The notes: generated from the sequence alone by a model not told the origin. Positions 26,134 through 35,039 are shown, numbered from the stretch's first letter. The stretch is 64,000 nt of DNA from Deinococcus sp. QL22 (GCF_023370075.1 NZ_CP097149.1:2230001-2294000), one strand, 5' to 3'. Program-made: numbers and translations.

Positions 26134-26523
26134 TTACTCCGCCTCAACGAGCTCTTCGCTGCGCAGGTGGGCACGCACGAAGGCGGTCAGCGGTACCGAA
26201 GACGGTTCTGCGCCGATGGTGGCCCCCGTGTCTGGATCGGTGAACTCGCCACCGTACCCGGCAATCGCGTCACTGACCCGCACGGAGACCTTCTTCACCT
26301 GAGGGTCGTCCTGTGCCGGAGGGGTGGCTGCTGCCGGAGCCGGAGTTGCGGCTGCCTTCGCATCATCAAATTCTTGACGCTTGGCATTGAACGCGGTGAG
26401 GTCGGTTTTATCCTTCTCGGCTAGGCCCTCCAAGGCTTCAAGTTGCTTGGCGGTGTAGGCGTCGGGGTCGAGTTCGACCCCATTGGCGGCTCGGATGGCC
26501 GCGATTTGATCTGGTTTTGCCAC
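26134..26523 (-). CDS. Small head-region protein
   Basis: The 129-residue product has a helical N-terminal domain (AKQLEALEGLAEKDKTDLTA), an Ala/Pro-rich hinge at about residues 58-72 and a C-terminal mixed domain. It lies directly after the capsid gene and 3 bases before the adaptor-like gene. It could be a head completion protein or a minor capsid component; the sequence does not decide. Confidence 0.6.
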   Translation of the reverse strand: MAKPDQIAAIRAANGVELDPDAYTAKQLEALEGLAEKDKTDLTAFNAKRQEFDDAKAAATPAPAAATPPAQDDPQVKKVSVRVSDAIAGYGGEFTDPDTGATIGAEPSSVPLTAFVRAHLRSEELVEAE

Positions 26524-26590
26524 AGGGAACCTCCAGCCACCTGCATCCGGCAGGTGGCCTGACTGTCAATGAAGGGGAATGCCCGCTGGC

Positions 26591-27685
26591 TTATGCGTGC
26601 TGCTTGGTGCGGAAGGCCTGTACGTCGGGCTTGGCCCAACCCACGACCTCGCTGATCGCCACGTTCTCAAACTGGCTGGTGATCAGGCGCTCGCTTTCCA
26701 CGATCTCGGAGCCGTTCTCGTAGAACTCCTCCAAGCCGTTGGCCGTGTCGAAGGCCATCAGCTTCTTGCTGCCTTCCAGGGCCGAATCGGAGACGGCCAT
26801 CTTGGGCGTCATGCCCAGGATCGAGGGCCAGTTGCCGTTATCGCGGAAGTCAGCCCCACGTGCGGTCGCGCCCGGCGCCGTGAACACGTCCAGTGCGAGC
26901 AGTTCAGCCAGTGTGGTGGAGTCACCCGTGATGCCGGTGAACTGCACGCCGTTCTTCAGGCCGTCCATCTGCAGGGCGATGATGTCAGCGAAGGTGAACA
27001 CTGCACCTGCGACCGCCGTGCTGGCCGGGGCGGGGTTGGCGTTGCCGTCGCCGTTCAGCGCGACGTTCAAGCCCTGTTTGACCTTGCGGCGGCCCTGGGC
27101 ACGGGCGATCTTGGCCAGGTAGCGGTTCAGGATGGGCAGCTTGGCGCGGCGCACCGCCTCGTAGCTCATGCGGAGCACGCCGCCGTACTTCAGGGCGTTC
27201 ACGGCTTTGTCGGCCAGCACGATGCTGTACACGGCCATCTCGCCAAGCTGGGCCACGCGCCCGAATTCCAAGTCTTTTTCCTGACCGCTGTTGATGATGC
27301 CGGTGCGGTAGGCGGTGCCGTCGATGCCGACGCGGGTGCTCACCAGGTCGCCAATCTGCAGCACATTCACGGCGTCGCGCTCGGCGTCACGGTAGGTGCG
27401 CGCGACATACTCGGGGAAGAGCACGCGGTTGTTGGGGTCATCCAGGAACGCGCCGCCGGTGTTGGCGAAGTCGCCCTTGGTGCGAATGTTCGCGGCGGCC
27501 AGGAGCTGCTGGTAGGCGTCCACGCTCTGGCCATGGGAATTGGTGACGCCGGGGCGGGCCAGCGACTCGTCGATGTCGCCTTTGCGTAGCAGGTCGTTCA
27601 TCAACTGAGAGAAGGTCATGTTGTTGCTCTTGGCGTCCTGGTACAACCCGACTTCGAGTTGGGTCAGCTTGGTGATTTTCGTCAT
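26591..27685 (-). CDS. Major capsid protein, HK97 type by context
   Basis: The 364-residue protein starts MTKITKLTQLEVGLYQDAK at 27,685, behind AGGAG with good spacing; the longer frame from 27,796 runs back through the terminator and is rejected. After an N-terminal arm (to about residue 90) come segments typical of capsid folds: VLFPEYVARTYRDAERDAV, LEFGRVAQLGEMAVYSIVL, an RRAKLPILNRYLAKIARAQG helix and late strands (PDVQAFRTKQ). It lies after the protease/scaffold and decoration genes. A terminator just upstream means that its transcript either reads through or starts anew. Confidence 0.8.
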   Translation of the reverse strand: MTKITKLTQLEVGLYQDAKSNNMTFSQLMNDLLRKGDIDESLARPGVTNSHGQSVDAYQQLLAAANIRTKGDFANTGGAFLDDPNNRVLFPEYVARTYRDAERDAVNVLQIGDLVSTRVGIDGTAYRTGIINSGQEKDLEFGRVAQLGEMAVYSIVLADKAVNALKYGGVLRMSYEAVRRAKLPILNRYLAKIARAQGRRKVKQGLNVALNGDGNANPAPASTAVAGAVFTFADIIALQMDGLKNGVQFTGITGDSTTLAELLALDVFTAPGATARGADFRDNGNWPSILGMTPKMAVSDSALEGSKKLMAFDTANGLEEFYENGSEIVESERLITSQFENVAISEVVGWAKPDVQAFRTKQHA

Positions 27686-27704
27686 GTGCAGCTCCTGTGG
27701 GCAC

Positions 27705-27729
27705 AAAAAACCGCCCGGTGAGGGGCGGT
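27705..27729 (-). terminator. Rho-independent terminator upstream of the capsid gene
   Basis: On the minus strand ACCGCCCC-loop-GGGCGGT is followed by TTTTTT. It lies between the decoration protein gene and the major capsid gene inside the late operon. A near copy occurs at 35,911-35,933. Confidence 0.8.
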
Positions 27730-27761
27730 TTGGGTGTAGAGGGAAGGCGGGGGCGGGCGCG

Positions 27762-28109
27762 TTAGCCCAGGTCAATGGCGGCGAGGCCCGCAGCAACCCC
27801 GATCACGAGCACTTCTTTGCCGGTGGCGCTGACCTTGGCCGCACCCGCGCCGTCCACGCTGACTTTTTGCAGGCCGAAGACGGCGGCCCCCGTCCAGCGC
27901 ACGACAATGACGCCGCGCGTGAACACGGTGCCCGCGAGGTCGACTTCTTTGGTTTCGGTGCGGCCCAGGAGAGGGGCGTCGGCGGCGCCACGGGCGGCGG
28001 TGCCTGCAGCGGTCATGGTGACAGCGTCACCGATCACCACATTGGCGTCGAGGGCGAAGGTCAGTCCGGTGTTGTGTTGCCCGGCATACTCGATATTGTT
28101 GAATTTCAC
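27762..28109 (-). CDS. Capsid decoration-like protein
   Basis: The 115-residue product is beta-rich and Gly/Ala/Val-rich (YAGQHNTGLTFALDANVVIG, MTAAGTAARGAADAPLLGR). Its length and position just before the capsid gene fit small capsid-stabilising or DUF2190-like decoration proteins. It ends 57 bases before the capsid-side terminator. Confidence 0.7.
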   Translation of the reverse strand: MKFNNIEYAGQHNTGLTFALDANVVIGDAVTMTAAGTAARGAADAPLLGRTETKEVDLAGTVFTRGVIVVRWTGAAVFGLQKVSVDGAGAAKVSATGKEVLVIGVAAGLAAIDLG

Positions 28110-28157
28110 GGCGACTCCTTATTTCGGATTGAGAGGGTGGCAGGATGGATTGAGTGC

Positions 28158-28628
28158 TTAAACCGCGTCGAAGTCGCGAGGCTTCTGACGGTTAGTTTCG
28201 GTTTCAGGGGCTGAGTCGCTGAGCTGGGTGTTGGGCACGGCGGCATCCCGCTGCAGGCGCAGGCGTTCGACTTCCTCGCGGATGTCGGTCAGGGTCAGGG
28301 CGCTGTAGGCGCGGCGGGCACGCTCGGCAGCGGGGCTGGCCTTGTCGCCGCCGCCGCTCAGGGTGACGTGCAGGCCCTGCAATTCTTCGAGCAGGTCAGT
28401 GCGGTAAGTGCGTCCATCGGCGGCTTCGGCGGCTAGGGTGGCCAGGGGCGCAGCCGTGCCTTCGGCGTCTTTGGGCTCTAAGCCCAGAGCGGCGGCGAGG
28501 CGTTCGCGCTCGGCCTGGGCGCCGCGCTCTTCGGCACTCTGGATTTGGGCAGTGAGCAGGGCCTGAACCTCTGCGGGTTCGACCTCGCGGGCGGAGCCGT
28601 CGAGCAGCTTGAGGGTGAGTCGGGCCAT
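28158..28628 (-). CDS. Nested capsid scaffold protein (internal start)
   Basis: Inside the protease gene, an in-frame ATG at 28,628 stands behind a strong CAGGAGGA site with about 6 bases spacing. Translation from it would give a 156-residue protein MARLTLKLLDGSAREVEP with a long coiled coil (SAEERGAQAERERLAAALG; later LTDIREEVERLRLQRDAA). Protease genes with a nested scaffold gene sharing the C-terminus are known from lambda (C and Nu3). The scaffold would direct shell assembly and then be degraded. Confidence 0.75.
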   Translation of the reverse strand: MARLTLKLLDGSAREVEPAEVQALLTAQIQSAEERGAQAERERLAAALGLEPKDAEGTAAPLATLAAEAADGRTYRTDLLEELQGLHVTLSGGGDKASPAAERARRAYSALTLTDIREEVERLRLQRDAAVPNTQLSDSAPETETNRQKPRDFDAV

Positions 28629-29507
28629 CGTGTCCTCCTGTGGAGTGAAGTCCGCCGGGGCGGGGGGAGAGGCTGCGGGGGTGCCCGCGTCCGGCTGGAC
28701 GACGGCCTTCTGAAACGCCGCCGTCATGTCCTGACTGGCCGCGAGCTGGAAGCGGGTGTGTGGGGTAGGGCCGGCAGGGGCCGAGGCGTTCAGGCTCAGG
28801 TTGGCCGTACCGCTGGGGGCTGAGCCACCCACGCGGGTGCCCGGATAGGCGCCCCGGTAGACCAAGCTGCCTTCCGCGAAGTCAATGTTCCCGGTTGTCC
28901 AGAGGAAGCACAGCCGGGTCGTGGTCTCCCCGGTTTCGGGATCGACGATCTCGTAGGCGCGTCCGGCCCAGTACGGGCTGTTGTCATAACTCGCGCCGGT
29001 GATCGAGCACAGCACTTGGTCGTACCAGTAACCGATGCTGGCCTCGTTGATGATGCCGCCGTCAATCTGGCGCGAGAGCTGCTGACCGTTCTCGTCGTTC
29101 AACCAGTAGGCCCAGGTGTCCAAGAAAAGCGGCTGCATCGGTTCGCCGGGCGCGGGGCTGTTTGTGGCCTCGCCCTGCACCACTTCCGCGAAGTAGTAGG
29201 TGCCGATGGGCGTGGCATCGGTGACGTGGGCACTGAGCAGCGCGCCGCCCCGCGTGTTGATCTGCTCGGCGAGCGTTTGCAGGTCAGCGTCGGGCACGCG
29301 GGTGTAGTACGAGGTGAGCTGATTGCCAAACAGCCTAATGGGTCGGGCGATCAGGTCGGTTTCGCGCAGGTCGTTCTTGCCTTTGGCGCGCTGCAACACG
29401 TTGATGCGCTCCAGGTGGCCTTCGGGCAGACTGCCGGGCGGGGGATTGGCGGGAGCCACCAGACTGAAGGTGGCCCGGTGACGGGCATCGGGAGTAGGGC
29501 TGGTCAT
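28158..29507 (-). CDS. Prohead protease-scaffold fusion
   Basis: The 449-residue product combines an N-terminal domain of about 210 residues with the scaffold-like C-terminal domain described at 28,158-28,628. The N-terminal half includes GGALLSAHVTDATPIGTYYF and GGIINEASIGYWYDQVLCS with conserved His and Ser that could be catalytic, as in phage head proteases. A Pro/Ala-rich linker lies at about residues 225-290. It lies between portal and capsid genes, as expected. The protease family was not confirmed; the call rests on gene order and the fusion layout. Confidence 0.75.
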   Translation of the reverse strand: MTSPTPDARHRATFSLVAPANPPPGSLPEGHLERINVLQRAKGKNDLRETDLIARPIRLFGNQLTSYYTRVPDADLQTLAEQINTRGGALLSAHVTDATPIGTYYFAEVVQGEATNSPAPGEPMQPLFLDTWAYWLNDENGQQLSRQIDGGIINEASIGYWYDQVLCSITGASYDNSPYWAGRAYEIVDPETGETTTRLCFLWTTGNIDFAEGSLVYRGAYPGTRVGGSAPSGTANLSLNASAPAGPTPHTRFQLAASQDMTAAFQKAVVQPDAGTPAASPPAPADFTPQEDTMARLTLKLLDGSAREVEPAEVQALLTAQIQSAEERGAQAERERLAAALGLEPKDAEGTAAPLATLAAEAADGRTYRTDLLEELQGLHVTLSGGGDKASPAAERARRAYSALTLTDIREEVERLRLQRDAAVPNTQLSDSAPETETNRQKPRDFDAV

Positions 29508-29538
29508 GGGGGAGAACCTCCAAGGGGAGAGGGCGGGG

Positions 29539-30957
29539 TCATGACGGCTCCGGCGGCGGGGCGGGCGTGCCGCTTGTGGGGCTCCACCACTCAGGCGCGC
29601 GGGCGGCGTCGCCGTTCACGATGTCGAACTCACGCATAGCCGCCTGTGCCCACGCGGGGCCAAACAGCGCCGCCAGCTTGGTGTGGGCCTCTGCCTTACG
29701 CAGCAGCGCCGTCGCTTCGTCAAGCAGGAAGGGCGAGCGCGGCACAACAAAGTTCATCTGCGCCCGTACCGGAATACCGCGCAGCCGCAGGTGCAGGTTC
29801 GCGCCGTACTCCAGCGCACCGGCCAGCGTGATCTGACCGTGAATGGCCTGCGCATGCAGGATTGGAAGGGTCACCTGCGCGAGGGCCTGCGTGGTGGAAT
29901 CCATCTCCCCGCGCATGAAGGGCAAGGTGCCCAGTGCGTTCCACACGCGGTGTTCGTTGCCCTTCATCACCTCAGCGGCGCCTGCTGCCGACTGGGTGAC
30001 CGGCACCGTGGTGATCTTGACCTCCTTATCCCCCAACATCGGGGCGAGGTACAGACCCCCGTCCGCGCTGGCCATGATCAGGTCGGCGATGGTGTTGAAA
30101 TAGGCCGCCTGCGCTGCCGGATAGTGAGGGTCTTGATCGTCCATGCACCCTAACTGCGCGGGCGTGGGCGTGGGGATACTGGCGGTGATCAGGGCGCTGC
30201 GGGCCATCAGGTTGATGACGCGCTGCTCGGCATCACCGAGCTGGCGCTTGCGATCCAGCGGGAACAGCGCACTGACGAACAGCGGCAGGCCGTGCGGATT
30301 ACGGTCGCTGGTCATGGCAGCCGCATACCGGTAGGTGAGGGGGTTCAACGTGATGGCTTCGCCCAGGCCGACCTGTTGGTGGATCAGGCTTCCAGAAGTC
30401 TGATCGCGTCGAATACGGATTTCTTCAGCGGGTACCACGGCCACGCGCTCGATGCCCCGGCGGCTGCGTCCCGGAATCCATTCAAGGCTACTCGCTCCAG
30501 CCAGAGCCAATTCCCGCGTTTGATTGTTGGCGAGGCCCTGCAGGCCGCCCCCTTCCGGAAAGATCAGACTGGAGAACTCGGTCAGCTCGGCTTCCGCCGC
30601 CTGAATGGCCCGCGCCCCACCCACGAAGTCCCAGGCGAAGCCGCCGTTGACGAGCGAGAGATGGTCGCGCAGGGTGCCTGCCACATCGTCGTCGCGCTCG
30701 GCCAGCCCGCGCAGCACCCGGATGATGCGGGGCCGGGTGTCGCCGGGGTAGCCGCTGAGTTGGTCGGAGTACCAGCCGAGAATGCCCGGCAGATCCATCG
30801 GGTCGGTGCTTTCCCGCGTGTTGGGCAGGCGGGCAAGGGTGGCCCGCACCTGGGACGCGGCGGCGGCGGCCATGTTGTGCAGCGGTGCAGCGGGCGGGGT
30901 GGAAATGGCGGGGGTGTGGCGCCACGGCCAGAGGGTGTCCAGCAGACTGATCGGCAT
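29539..30957 (-). CDS. Portal protein
   Basis: The 472-residue protein follows the large terminase gene and overlaps it (TGATG), the standard order. It contains LARLPNTRESTDPMDLPGIL near the start, LRGLAERDDDVAGTLRDHLS (dimer-contact helix region), ASSLEWIPGRSRRGIERVAV and a late EHRVWNALGTLPFMRGEMDS segment typical of the DUF935/Mu-type portal group. The dodecameric ring would be the DNA entry and exit channel of the head. The C-terminus is Pro-rich. Confidence 0.85.
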   Translation of the reverse strand: MPISLLDTLWPWRHTPAISTPPAAPLHNMAAAAASQVRATLARLPNTRESTDPMDLPGILGWYSDQLSGYPGDTRPRIIRVLRGLAERDDDVAGTLRDHLSLVNGGFAWDFVGGARAIQAAEAELTEFSSLIFPEGGGLQGLANNQTRELALAGASSLEWIPGRSRRGIERVAVVPAEEIRIRRDQTSGSLIHQQVGLGEAITLNPLTYRYAAAMTSDRNPHGLPLFVSALFPLDRKRQLGDAEQRVINLMARSALITASIPTPTPAQLGCMDDQDPHYPAAQAAYFNTIADLIMASADGGLYLAPMLGDKEVKITTVPVTQSAAGAAEVMKGNEHRVWNALGTLPFMRGEMDSTTQALAQVTLPILHAQAIHGQITLAGALEYGANLHLRLRGIPVRAQMNFVVPRSPFLLDEATALLRKAEAHTKLAALFGPAWAQAAMREFDIVNGDAARAPEWWSPTSGTPAPPPEPS

Positions 30958-32723
30958 CACCTCCTTTGGGCGGCGGCGCGAAATGCGGCGAGAACGGCGG
31001 CGGGATCAGGGCCAGCGGTCGTGAGCCTGATGAAGATGAATTCTGGAGCCGTACTGAGCACGAAGCCGTCGCCGTCATCGCGGCTGCGGCCCTCATGGCG
31101 CTTCTTGAAGAGGTCTTTGGATTCGAGCTGCTTGACCTCGCGCCGGACGTCTTCCACGTTCTTGGTGACGTAGCGGAACTTGGAGTCCGACAGGTCTTCT
31201 TCCAGCCTCGGCCCGGTGTGGCGAATGGAGAGGGTGTCCACCCTGTCCCCGGCCAGCGCGTACAGCTCGGTGATGCGGTCGGCGTATTTCAGCGGATCGT
31301 GCGCCACGCCGCCAAAGTGAATCTCGTGCACCGTGACCCGTGCGAACAGGCCCTTCAAGTCGGCGGCGTCTTTTACGCCGTCCACGATGCCGCCGCCGTA
31401 GCCAGCGTCCACCCGCACGCTGAGCTGGGTGTAGCCCGCTGCCGCCGCAAGGTCTGCGGCTTTGCGGATTCCGCGCAGATAGGCCTGGGTGTCTCCGGCC
31501 TGAATGGTCACGACCAGCTGCACGTTGCCGTCCAGATCGAGGTAGACCTTGCCCGCGTCTTTGCCGAAACGGGCACCATCCACCCCGATCTTGGCGAGAT
31601 CGGTCGTCTTGGGTCGGGGCGGACGGCTGACGGCCTGTTCGAACTGGGCACTGGTGACGAAGGTGTCTCCGTCGCCCCCTTCTGGGGGAATGCCCAGTGC
31701 GCCGTACAGGAAGCCGCGCTGGGGCAGCCACCACTGGCCTGGGGGGAAGACGCGACCATCGGGGGCCGTGACCTCCCAGGCCGTCTGGAAGGTGTAGCGG
31801 GCGGGGTCATCCGCGTCAATGGGATGCGCCCCGAAGTCTTCAAAGTCGAACAACCAGCCGTTGAAGACTTCCCGGCTGGTGCCACCGGGTACGATCTCGC
31901 GGCCATGCACGACGTTCGGAAAGTTCAGGAGACTCAGCCTGTAACTCAGCACGCCCGCCTGGCCCTTCATACGCTGGAAGCGGCTGGTGCGGGTCTTGGG
32001 GTTGGCCATGAGTACCCAGAGCTTGACCCGGTTGCCAGTGAACTGGCGCTTGACACCGTTGTAGAAGAAATCGGGGATACCTTCAGCCTCGTCGAACAGC
32101 ACCGCCTGATAGGTGTTGTGCTGGCCCTGCGAGCGCTCAGCGCCTTTGCCGCCGCTGTCCGAGGTGGTGCGGCCCACAGCGAAATGGGTGCCCGTCTTAT
32201 TGATGCGGGCTTCACTGGGGAGAATCCCTTTGCCCACCTGGTGGCCTTTCTCACGGGCCATCTCAATCAGCTTGCGAACATCCTTCCAGAGGAGGTCGTT
32301 GACCTGCACGCTGGTCGGCGCGGTGCTGAGTACCATGCTGGCCTCACCGGCAGCTGGCGGAAAGCATTCGTGGAAGTAGAGCAGCACGCCCGCTTCGAGC
32401 ACAAAGGTTTTGCCCAGGCCGTGCGCAGCTTCGCCCAGGAAGATGAACGGCACGTTGTCTTCACCGTCCAGCTGCCGCCGGATGGAATTCTGCATGTCGA
32501 GCAGGATCTCGAGTTGTCCTTTTGTGCCGTTCTCCCCGGACCAAGGCTCGATGCCCAGAATCTCCCGGAAGAACCTCAGCATCTGGCGCTGATAGCGGGT
32601 GAAATCCTGTTTACTGCGTTTCTTCCTCACTTCCGCGAGCGCGTGGCCCGGTGAGTCCGGCGAGGCGGATGCCGTTCCAAAGCTTTTCCACCTCGTCGAG
32701 GAACCGATCTCTCTGGTCGTCAT
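30957..32723 (-). CDS. terL: Terminase large subunit
   Basis: The product has ATPase and nuclease halves. The Walker A motif AAHGLGKT is near residues 101-108, Walker B AVLFDEAEG near 209-217, and a coupling ANPKTR follows. The C-terminal nuclease has VDGARFGKDAG and VRVDAGYGGG with the acidic residues expected of an RNase H-like fold. It cuts concatemeric DNA and pumps it through the portal. The ATG at 32,723 has AAGGAGG 10 bases upstream but makes a 113-base overlap with the small subunit gene; a GTG at 32,630 would give 557 residues. Confidence 0.9.
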   Translation of the reverse strand: MTTREIGSSTRWKSFGTASASPDSPGHALAEVRKKRSKQDFTRYQRQMLRFFREILGIEPWSGENGTKGQLEILLDMQNSIRRQLDGEDNVPFIFLGEAAHGLGKTFVLEAGVLLYFHECFPPAAGEASMVLSTAPTSVQVNDLLWKDVRKLIEMAREKGHQVGKGILPSEARINKTGTHFAVGRTTSDSGGKGAERSQGQHNTYQAVLFDEAEGIPDFFYNGVKRQFTGNRVKLWVLMANPKTRTSRFQRMKGQAGVLSYRLSLLNFPNVVHGREIVPGGTSREVFNGWLFDFEDFGAHPIDADDPARYTFQTAWEVTAPDGRVFPPGQWWLPQRGFLYGALGIPPEGGDGDTFVTSAQFEQAVSRPPRPKTTDLAKIGVDGARFGKDAGKVYLDLDGNVQLVVTIQAGDTQAYLRGIRKAADLAAAAGYTQLSVRVDAGYGGGIVDGVKDAADLKGLFARVTVHEIHFGGVAHDPLKYADRITELYALAGDRVDTLSIRHTGPRLEEDLSDSKFRYVTKNVEDVRREVKQLESKDLFKKRHEGRSRDDGDGFVLSTAPEFIFIRLTTAGPDPAAVLAAFRAAAQRR

Positions 32724-33585
32724 CTGGCATCCACCTCCTTGTTGCAGCTTCTAGGTCTTCGCCCATTGCCGTTTGCAGGCGCCGGATAGTGCTCAGGCTG
32801 AAGGTCTTGTCCTCACGCATCTTGTTGATGCGGTCGACCAGGGCGCCCACCTGTGAGGCGATCCCCGCCGCCAAGCTGATCTCGATGATCTGGACAGGTC
32901 GGGTCGGGGCATAACTGAGGGGATCAGGCATCCGGGGCGCGGCCTCATCATCTGGATCGCCGCCATCCTGCACATGCGTCCGCATCTCGCGCACCCATTT
33001 GCCCCAGTCTGAGCGGAAGGCCTTGTCGAAGCTCATGTTCCAGCGCATCAGGCCTTCGTGCATCTCGTCGTAGCGTTCGACAAAATCCAGCGCCACCGCC
33101 CGCACCAGCGCCACTTCCGGCAGCAAATTCAGGGGGTCGGGGTCGGCCTCAAACCGAGCGATCAGTTCTTGCAGGCGGGGCCGGGTGGTGATGCCTGAAT
33201 AACGCCCGCTGCGGATTGGCGTCAGTCCGCCGTGCAACCAGCAGCGGCCTTCGCCGGGATGGTCTGTACGTGCACCGGCCTTCTGATGGCAGGGCTTGCC
33301 GGTCTTTTGGAGCTTGGCCCCGCAGTAGTGGCCGCCTTCGGTGGGATCACCGGCAGCGGTAGGCTTGACTTGGGTTTTCCCTTCGCCCAAGCGGACGCTC
33401 TTGCCTGTGCCCTTGTTGTGGGGGGTTTCCCGCGATTTAGAGGTCGGCTTGGGGTTTCCCGCCGAGCCACTTGCAGGCGCAGGCGAACGTGCCCCCTCCT
33501 GAGTGCTGGCGCGGCCTTTACCTGCCGACTTCGGAGACACTTCCCGTGCCGACTTGCTGGCACCTGCTTTCTTCTTCTCGGTCAC
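32611..33585 (-). CDS. Terminase small subunit-like protein with zinc motif
   Basis: The 324-residue protein starts with GTG behind AGGAGGTGA. The first 85 residues are basic and low-complexity. At about residues 88-128 comes a likely zinc-binding motif (C-G-A-K ... C-H-Q-K ... R-C-W-L-H-G-G-L-T-P-I), a CxxHGGxTP signature common in phage terminase small subunits or their companions. The rest is helical with a dimerising segment (GALVDRINKMREDKTFSLS). It overlaps the large subunit gene, which supports a recognition role in packaging. Confidence 0.8.
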   Translation of the reverse strand: MTEKKKAGASKSAREVSPKSAGKGRASTQEGARSPAPASGSAGNPKPTSKSRETPHNKGTGKSVRLGEGKTQVKPTAAGDPTEGGHYCGAKLQKTGKPCHQKAGARTDHPGEGRCWLHGGLTPIRSGRYSGITTRPRLQELIARFEADPDPLNLLPEVALVRAVALDFVERYDEMHEGLMRWNMSFDKAFRSDWGKWVREMRTHVQDGGDPDDEAAPRMPDPLSYAPTRPVQIIEISLAAGIASQVGALVDRINKMREDKTFSLSTIRRLQTAMGEDLEAATRRWMPDDDQRDRFLDEVEKLWNGIRLAGLTGPRARGSEEETQ

Positions 33586-33720
33586 AGGGCATCACCTCCT
33601 AGAGTGGGTCGGGCACAGGCAACACTCAGCGGCCGCCTCAAGCCCGATGCTGAGGTGTGCTCAGGGCAGAAACAGTTTGAATGTGCTGTTCGCGGTGCGG
33701 CGCTGCAGCAGGCTGGGTCG

Positions 33721-33945
33721 GTGAACAGTGCCCAAATTCCGCTCAAGAAAGCGTTGGCCTCCATTCCGGCTGGGGCTTGGCCTCCCGCGACGGCCCCTCA
33801 GGAGCAAGGGGGTTAAAGTCACGTGCTGGACAGAGGAAGGACGCTCAGCCCTGCAAGGTCAGAGTCCAGAAGCGCTCTCCGTCAGCGACACCCCTGCTCT
33901 CCGTGTCCGGCGCCGATGTGACGAAAAGACAGGAGGGGTGAGAAA
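33721..33945 (+). pseudogene. Degenerate paralogue of the gene at 34,289
   Basis: From GTG 33,721 the frame reads QIPLKKALASIPAGAWPPAT up to a stop after QEQGG. Removing one G from the GGGGG run at 33,808-33,813 continues it as GVKVTCWTEEGRSALQGQ, closely matching QGVEVTCWIKDGQWALQGQ of the intact gene at 34,289-34,552. The end is further degraded and overlaps a minus-strand gene. It is either a decayed duplicate or a sequencing error in a second functional copy. Confidence 0.7.
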
Positions 33946-34142
33946 ACGTCCACGGCACTGCGGTGTTCAAGCTGTCTCGCACTGGGGGCTCCGGCTTTGG
34001 CGGCAAGGCTGGCCAATGTGACGGTGTCGTCACCCCGGATGTATTCGCGGCGGATGGCCGACCAGTCGTAGGCAGCAGGACGTCCCCCGGTGCTGGAGCG
34101 GGGCTCAGCGGGTGTTTTGGTGGGGCGCTTGGCACTGGGCAT
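33882..34142 (-). CDS. Small DNA-binding-like phage protein
   Basis: The 86-residue product starts at ATG 34,142 behind GAGGAGGTG. After a basic, Pro-rich leader it has YDWSAIRREYIRGDD and VTLASLAAKAGAPSARQLEH, the spacing of a helix-turn-helix (about residues 27-58) as found in small terminase-related or recruitment proteins. The last third reads atypically, so a frameshift near residue 58 is possible. It lies just upstream of the terminase genes in the same direction. Confidence 0.6.
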   Translation of the reverse strand: MPSAKRPTKTPAEPRSSTGGRPAAYDWSAIRREYIRGDDTVTLASLAAKAGAPSARQLEHRSAVDVFSPLLSFRHIGAGHGEQGCR

Positions 34143-34288
34143 GGGTACGCACCTCCTCGGGTGTGGAGTGGGGGAAAAGGGCAGGGACGCGGAATGCTCA
34201 GACGTGGGGGCAGGGCCGGGCACGACGAACGCTCCTCAACAGAAGGGGGGGCGTAGTTTTGAAGCTGTAGAGCTGGCAGGCTATAGAG

Positions 34289-34552
34289 GTGACCTCTGTC
34301 CCAATTCCTCTCACGGAAGCACTTGCCTCACTCCCGAGTTGGGTGTGGCCAACGATCACTGCCCTGCAGTACCAGGGCGTCGAGGTCACCTGCTGGATCA
34401 AGGATGGACAGTGGGCCCTCCAGGGCCAGCTTGAAGGGGACATACGCCGCACTGAGCCTGCGCCTTTGCTGACCGCGCACAGCGTGGATGAGCTGTGGCA
34501 CCTCATGCAGGCCCTCATGCACGAACGCCGCGATCAGGGCCGCCCGCAATGA
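34289..34552 (+). CDS. Small accessory protein, unknown, with a decayed neighbour copy
   Basis: The 87-residue protein starts with GTG at 34,289. It has two parts: VPIPLTEALASLPSWVW followed by a beta hairpin VEVTCWIKDGQWALQGQLEG, and a C-terminal helix VDELWHLMQALMHERRDQG. No family is recognised. A degenerate paralogue lies about 570 bases upstream. It is transcribed against the phage operon. The frame continues behind a TATAGA-like box directly upstream of the GTG. Confidence 0.6.
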   Translation: MTSVPIPLTEALASLPSWVWPTITALQYQGVEVTCWIKDGQWALQGQLEGDIRRTEPAPLLTAHSVDELWHLMQALMHERRDQGRPQ

Positions 34553-34716
34553 CAGGAGCGGTACGGAACACAACGATTCAGGTCTGCACGGGCTGGGCAC
34601 GCGGAATGCTCCTCGAAGAAACGGGGGGACGCGCTCTTAAGTCGAGCAGCGCTGAACCGCTCAAACTTGGCGTGCTTGTCCGAAAAGAGACATAGACCGC
34701 GTGCTCAACTGCATTC

Positions 34717-34965
34717 ATGCCGGACACGACCATCACGATTACCCATGGCCGGATGTCCCAGAGCCGTGCCAGCTTCGCCTGGGTGGAGTATTCCAACGAA
34801 CCTCTCCCCGACGATGCCAAAGCTCTGATCATGGCCAGCACCGCAAATAGGCTAGTGCTGGTGATCGGGCCGGACTTCAGCATTGAGGGCAAGGTGGCGG
34901 TGATCTCTATCGGCCATGGGGCCAAGTTCTGCATCGTGTGTTCGAGGGAGGCGCATCAGAAGTAA
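34717..34965 (+). CDS. Small beta-rich accessory protein, copy 1 of a pair
   Basis: The 82-residue product is a paralogue of the protein at 35,435-35,683. Both share FAWVEY or FTWVEY, LPDDA.ALI.AS, LVLV.GP.FS, GKVAV.SIG and GAKF. The pattern suggests a small beta-barrel or a homophilic alpha/beta domain of about 75 residues. No family is recognised. The pair flanks a small membrane protein gene, all on the plus strand. The start is the first ATG; no clear ribosome binding site or TANNNT box is present. Confidence 0.65.
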   Translation: MPDTTITITHGRMSQSRASFAWVEYSNEPLPDDAKALIMASTANRLVLVIGPDFSIEGKVAVISIGHGAKFCIVCSREAHQK

Positions 34966-35039
34966 TCCTCACAGAGAAGCAACTTTAGCGTTGTCTCGTT
35001 TGGGGGATGCCATAGATCACCTCCTTGGTAAAATGGGGA

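Noticed and set aside
30966..32654. Plus-strand frame of 562 codons opposite the large terminase
   Set aside because: It is a shadow frame of the terminase gene; the terminase motifs are on the minus strand.
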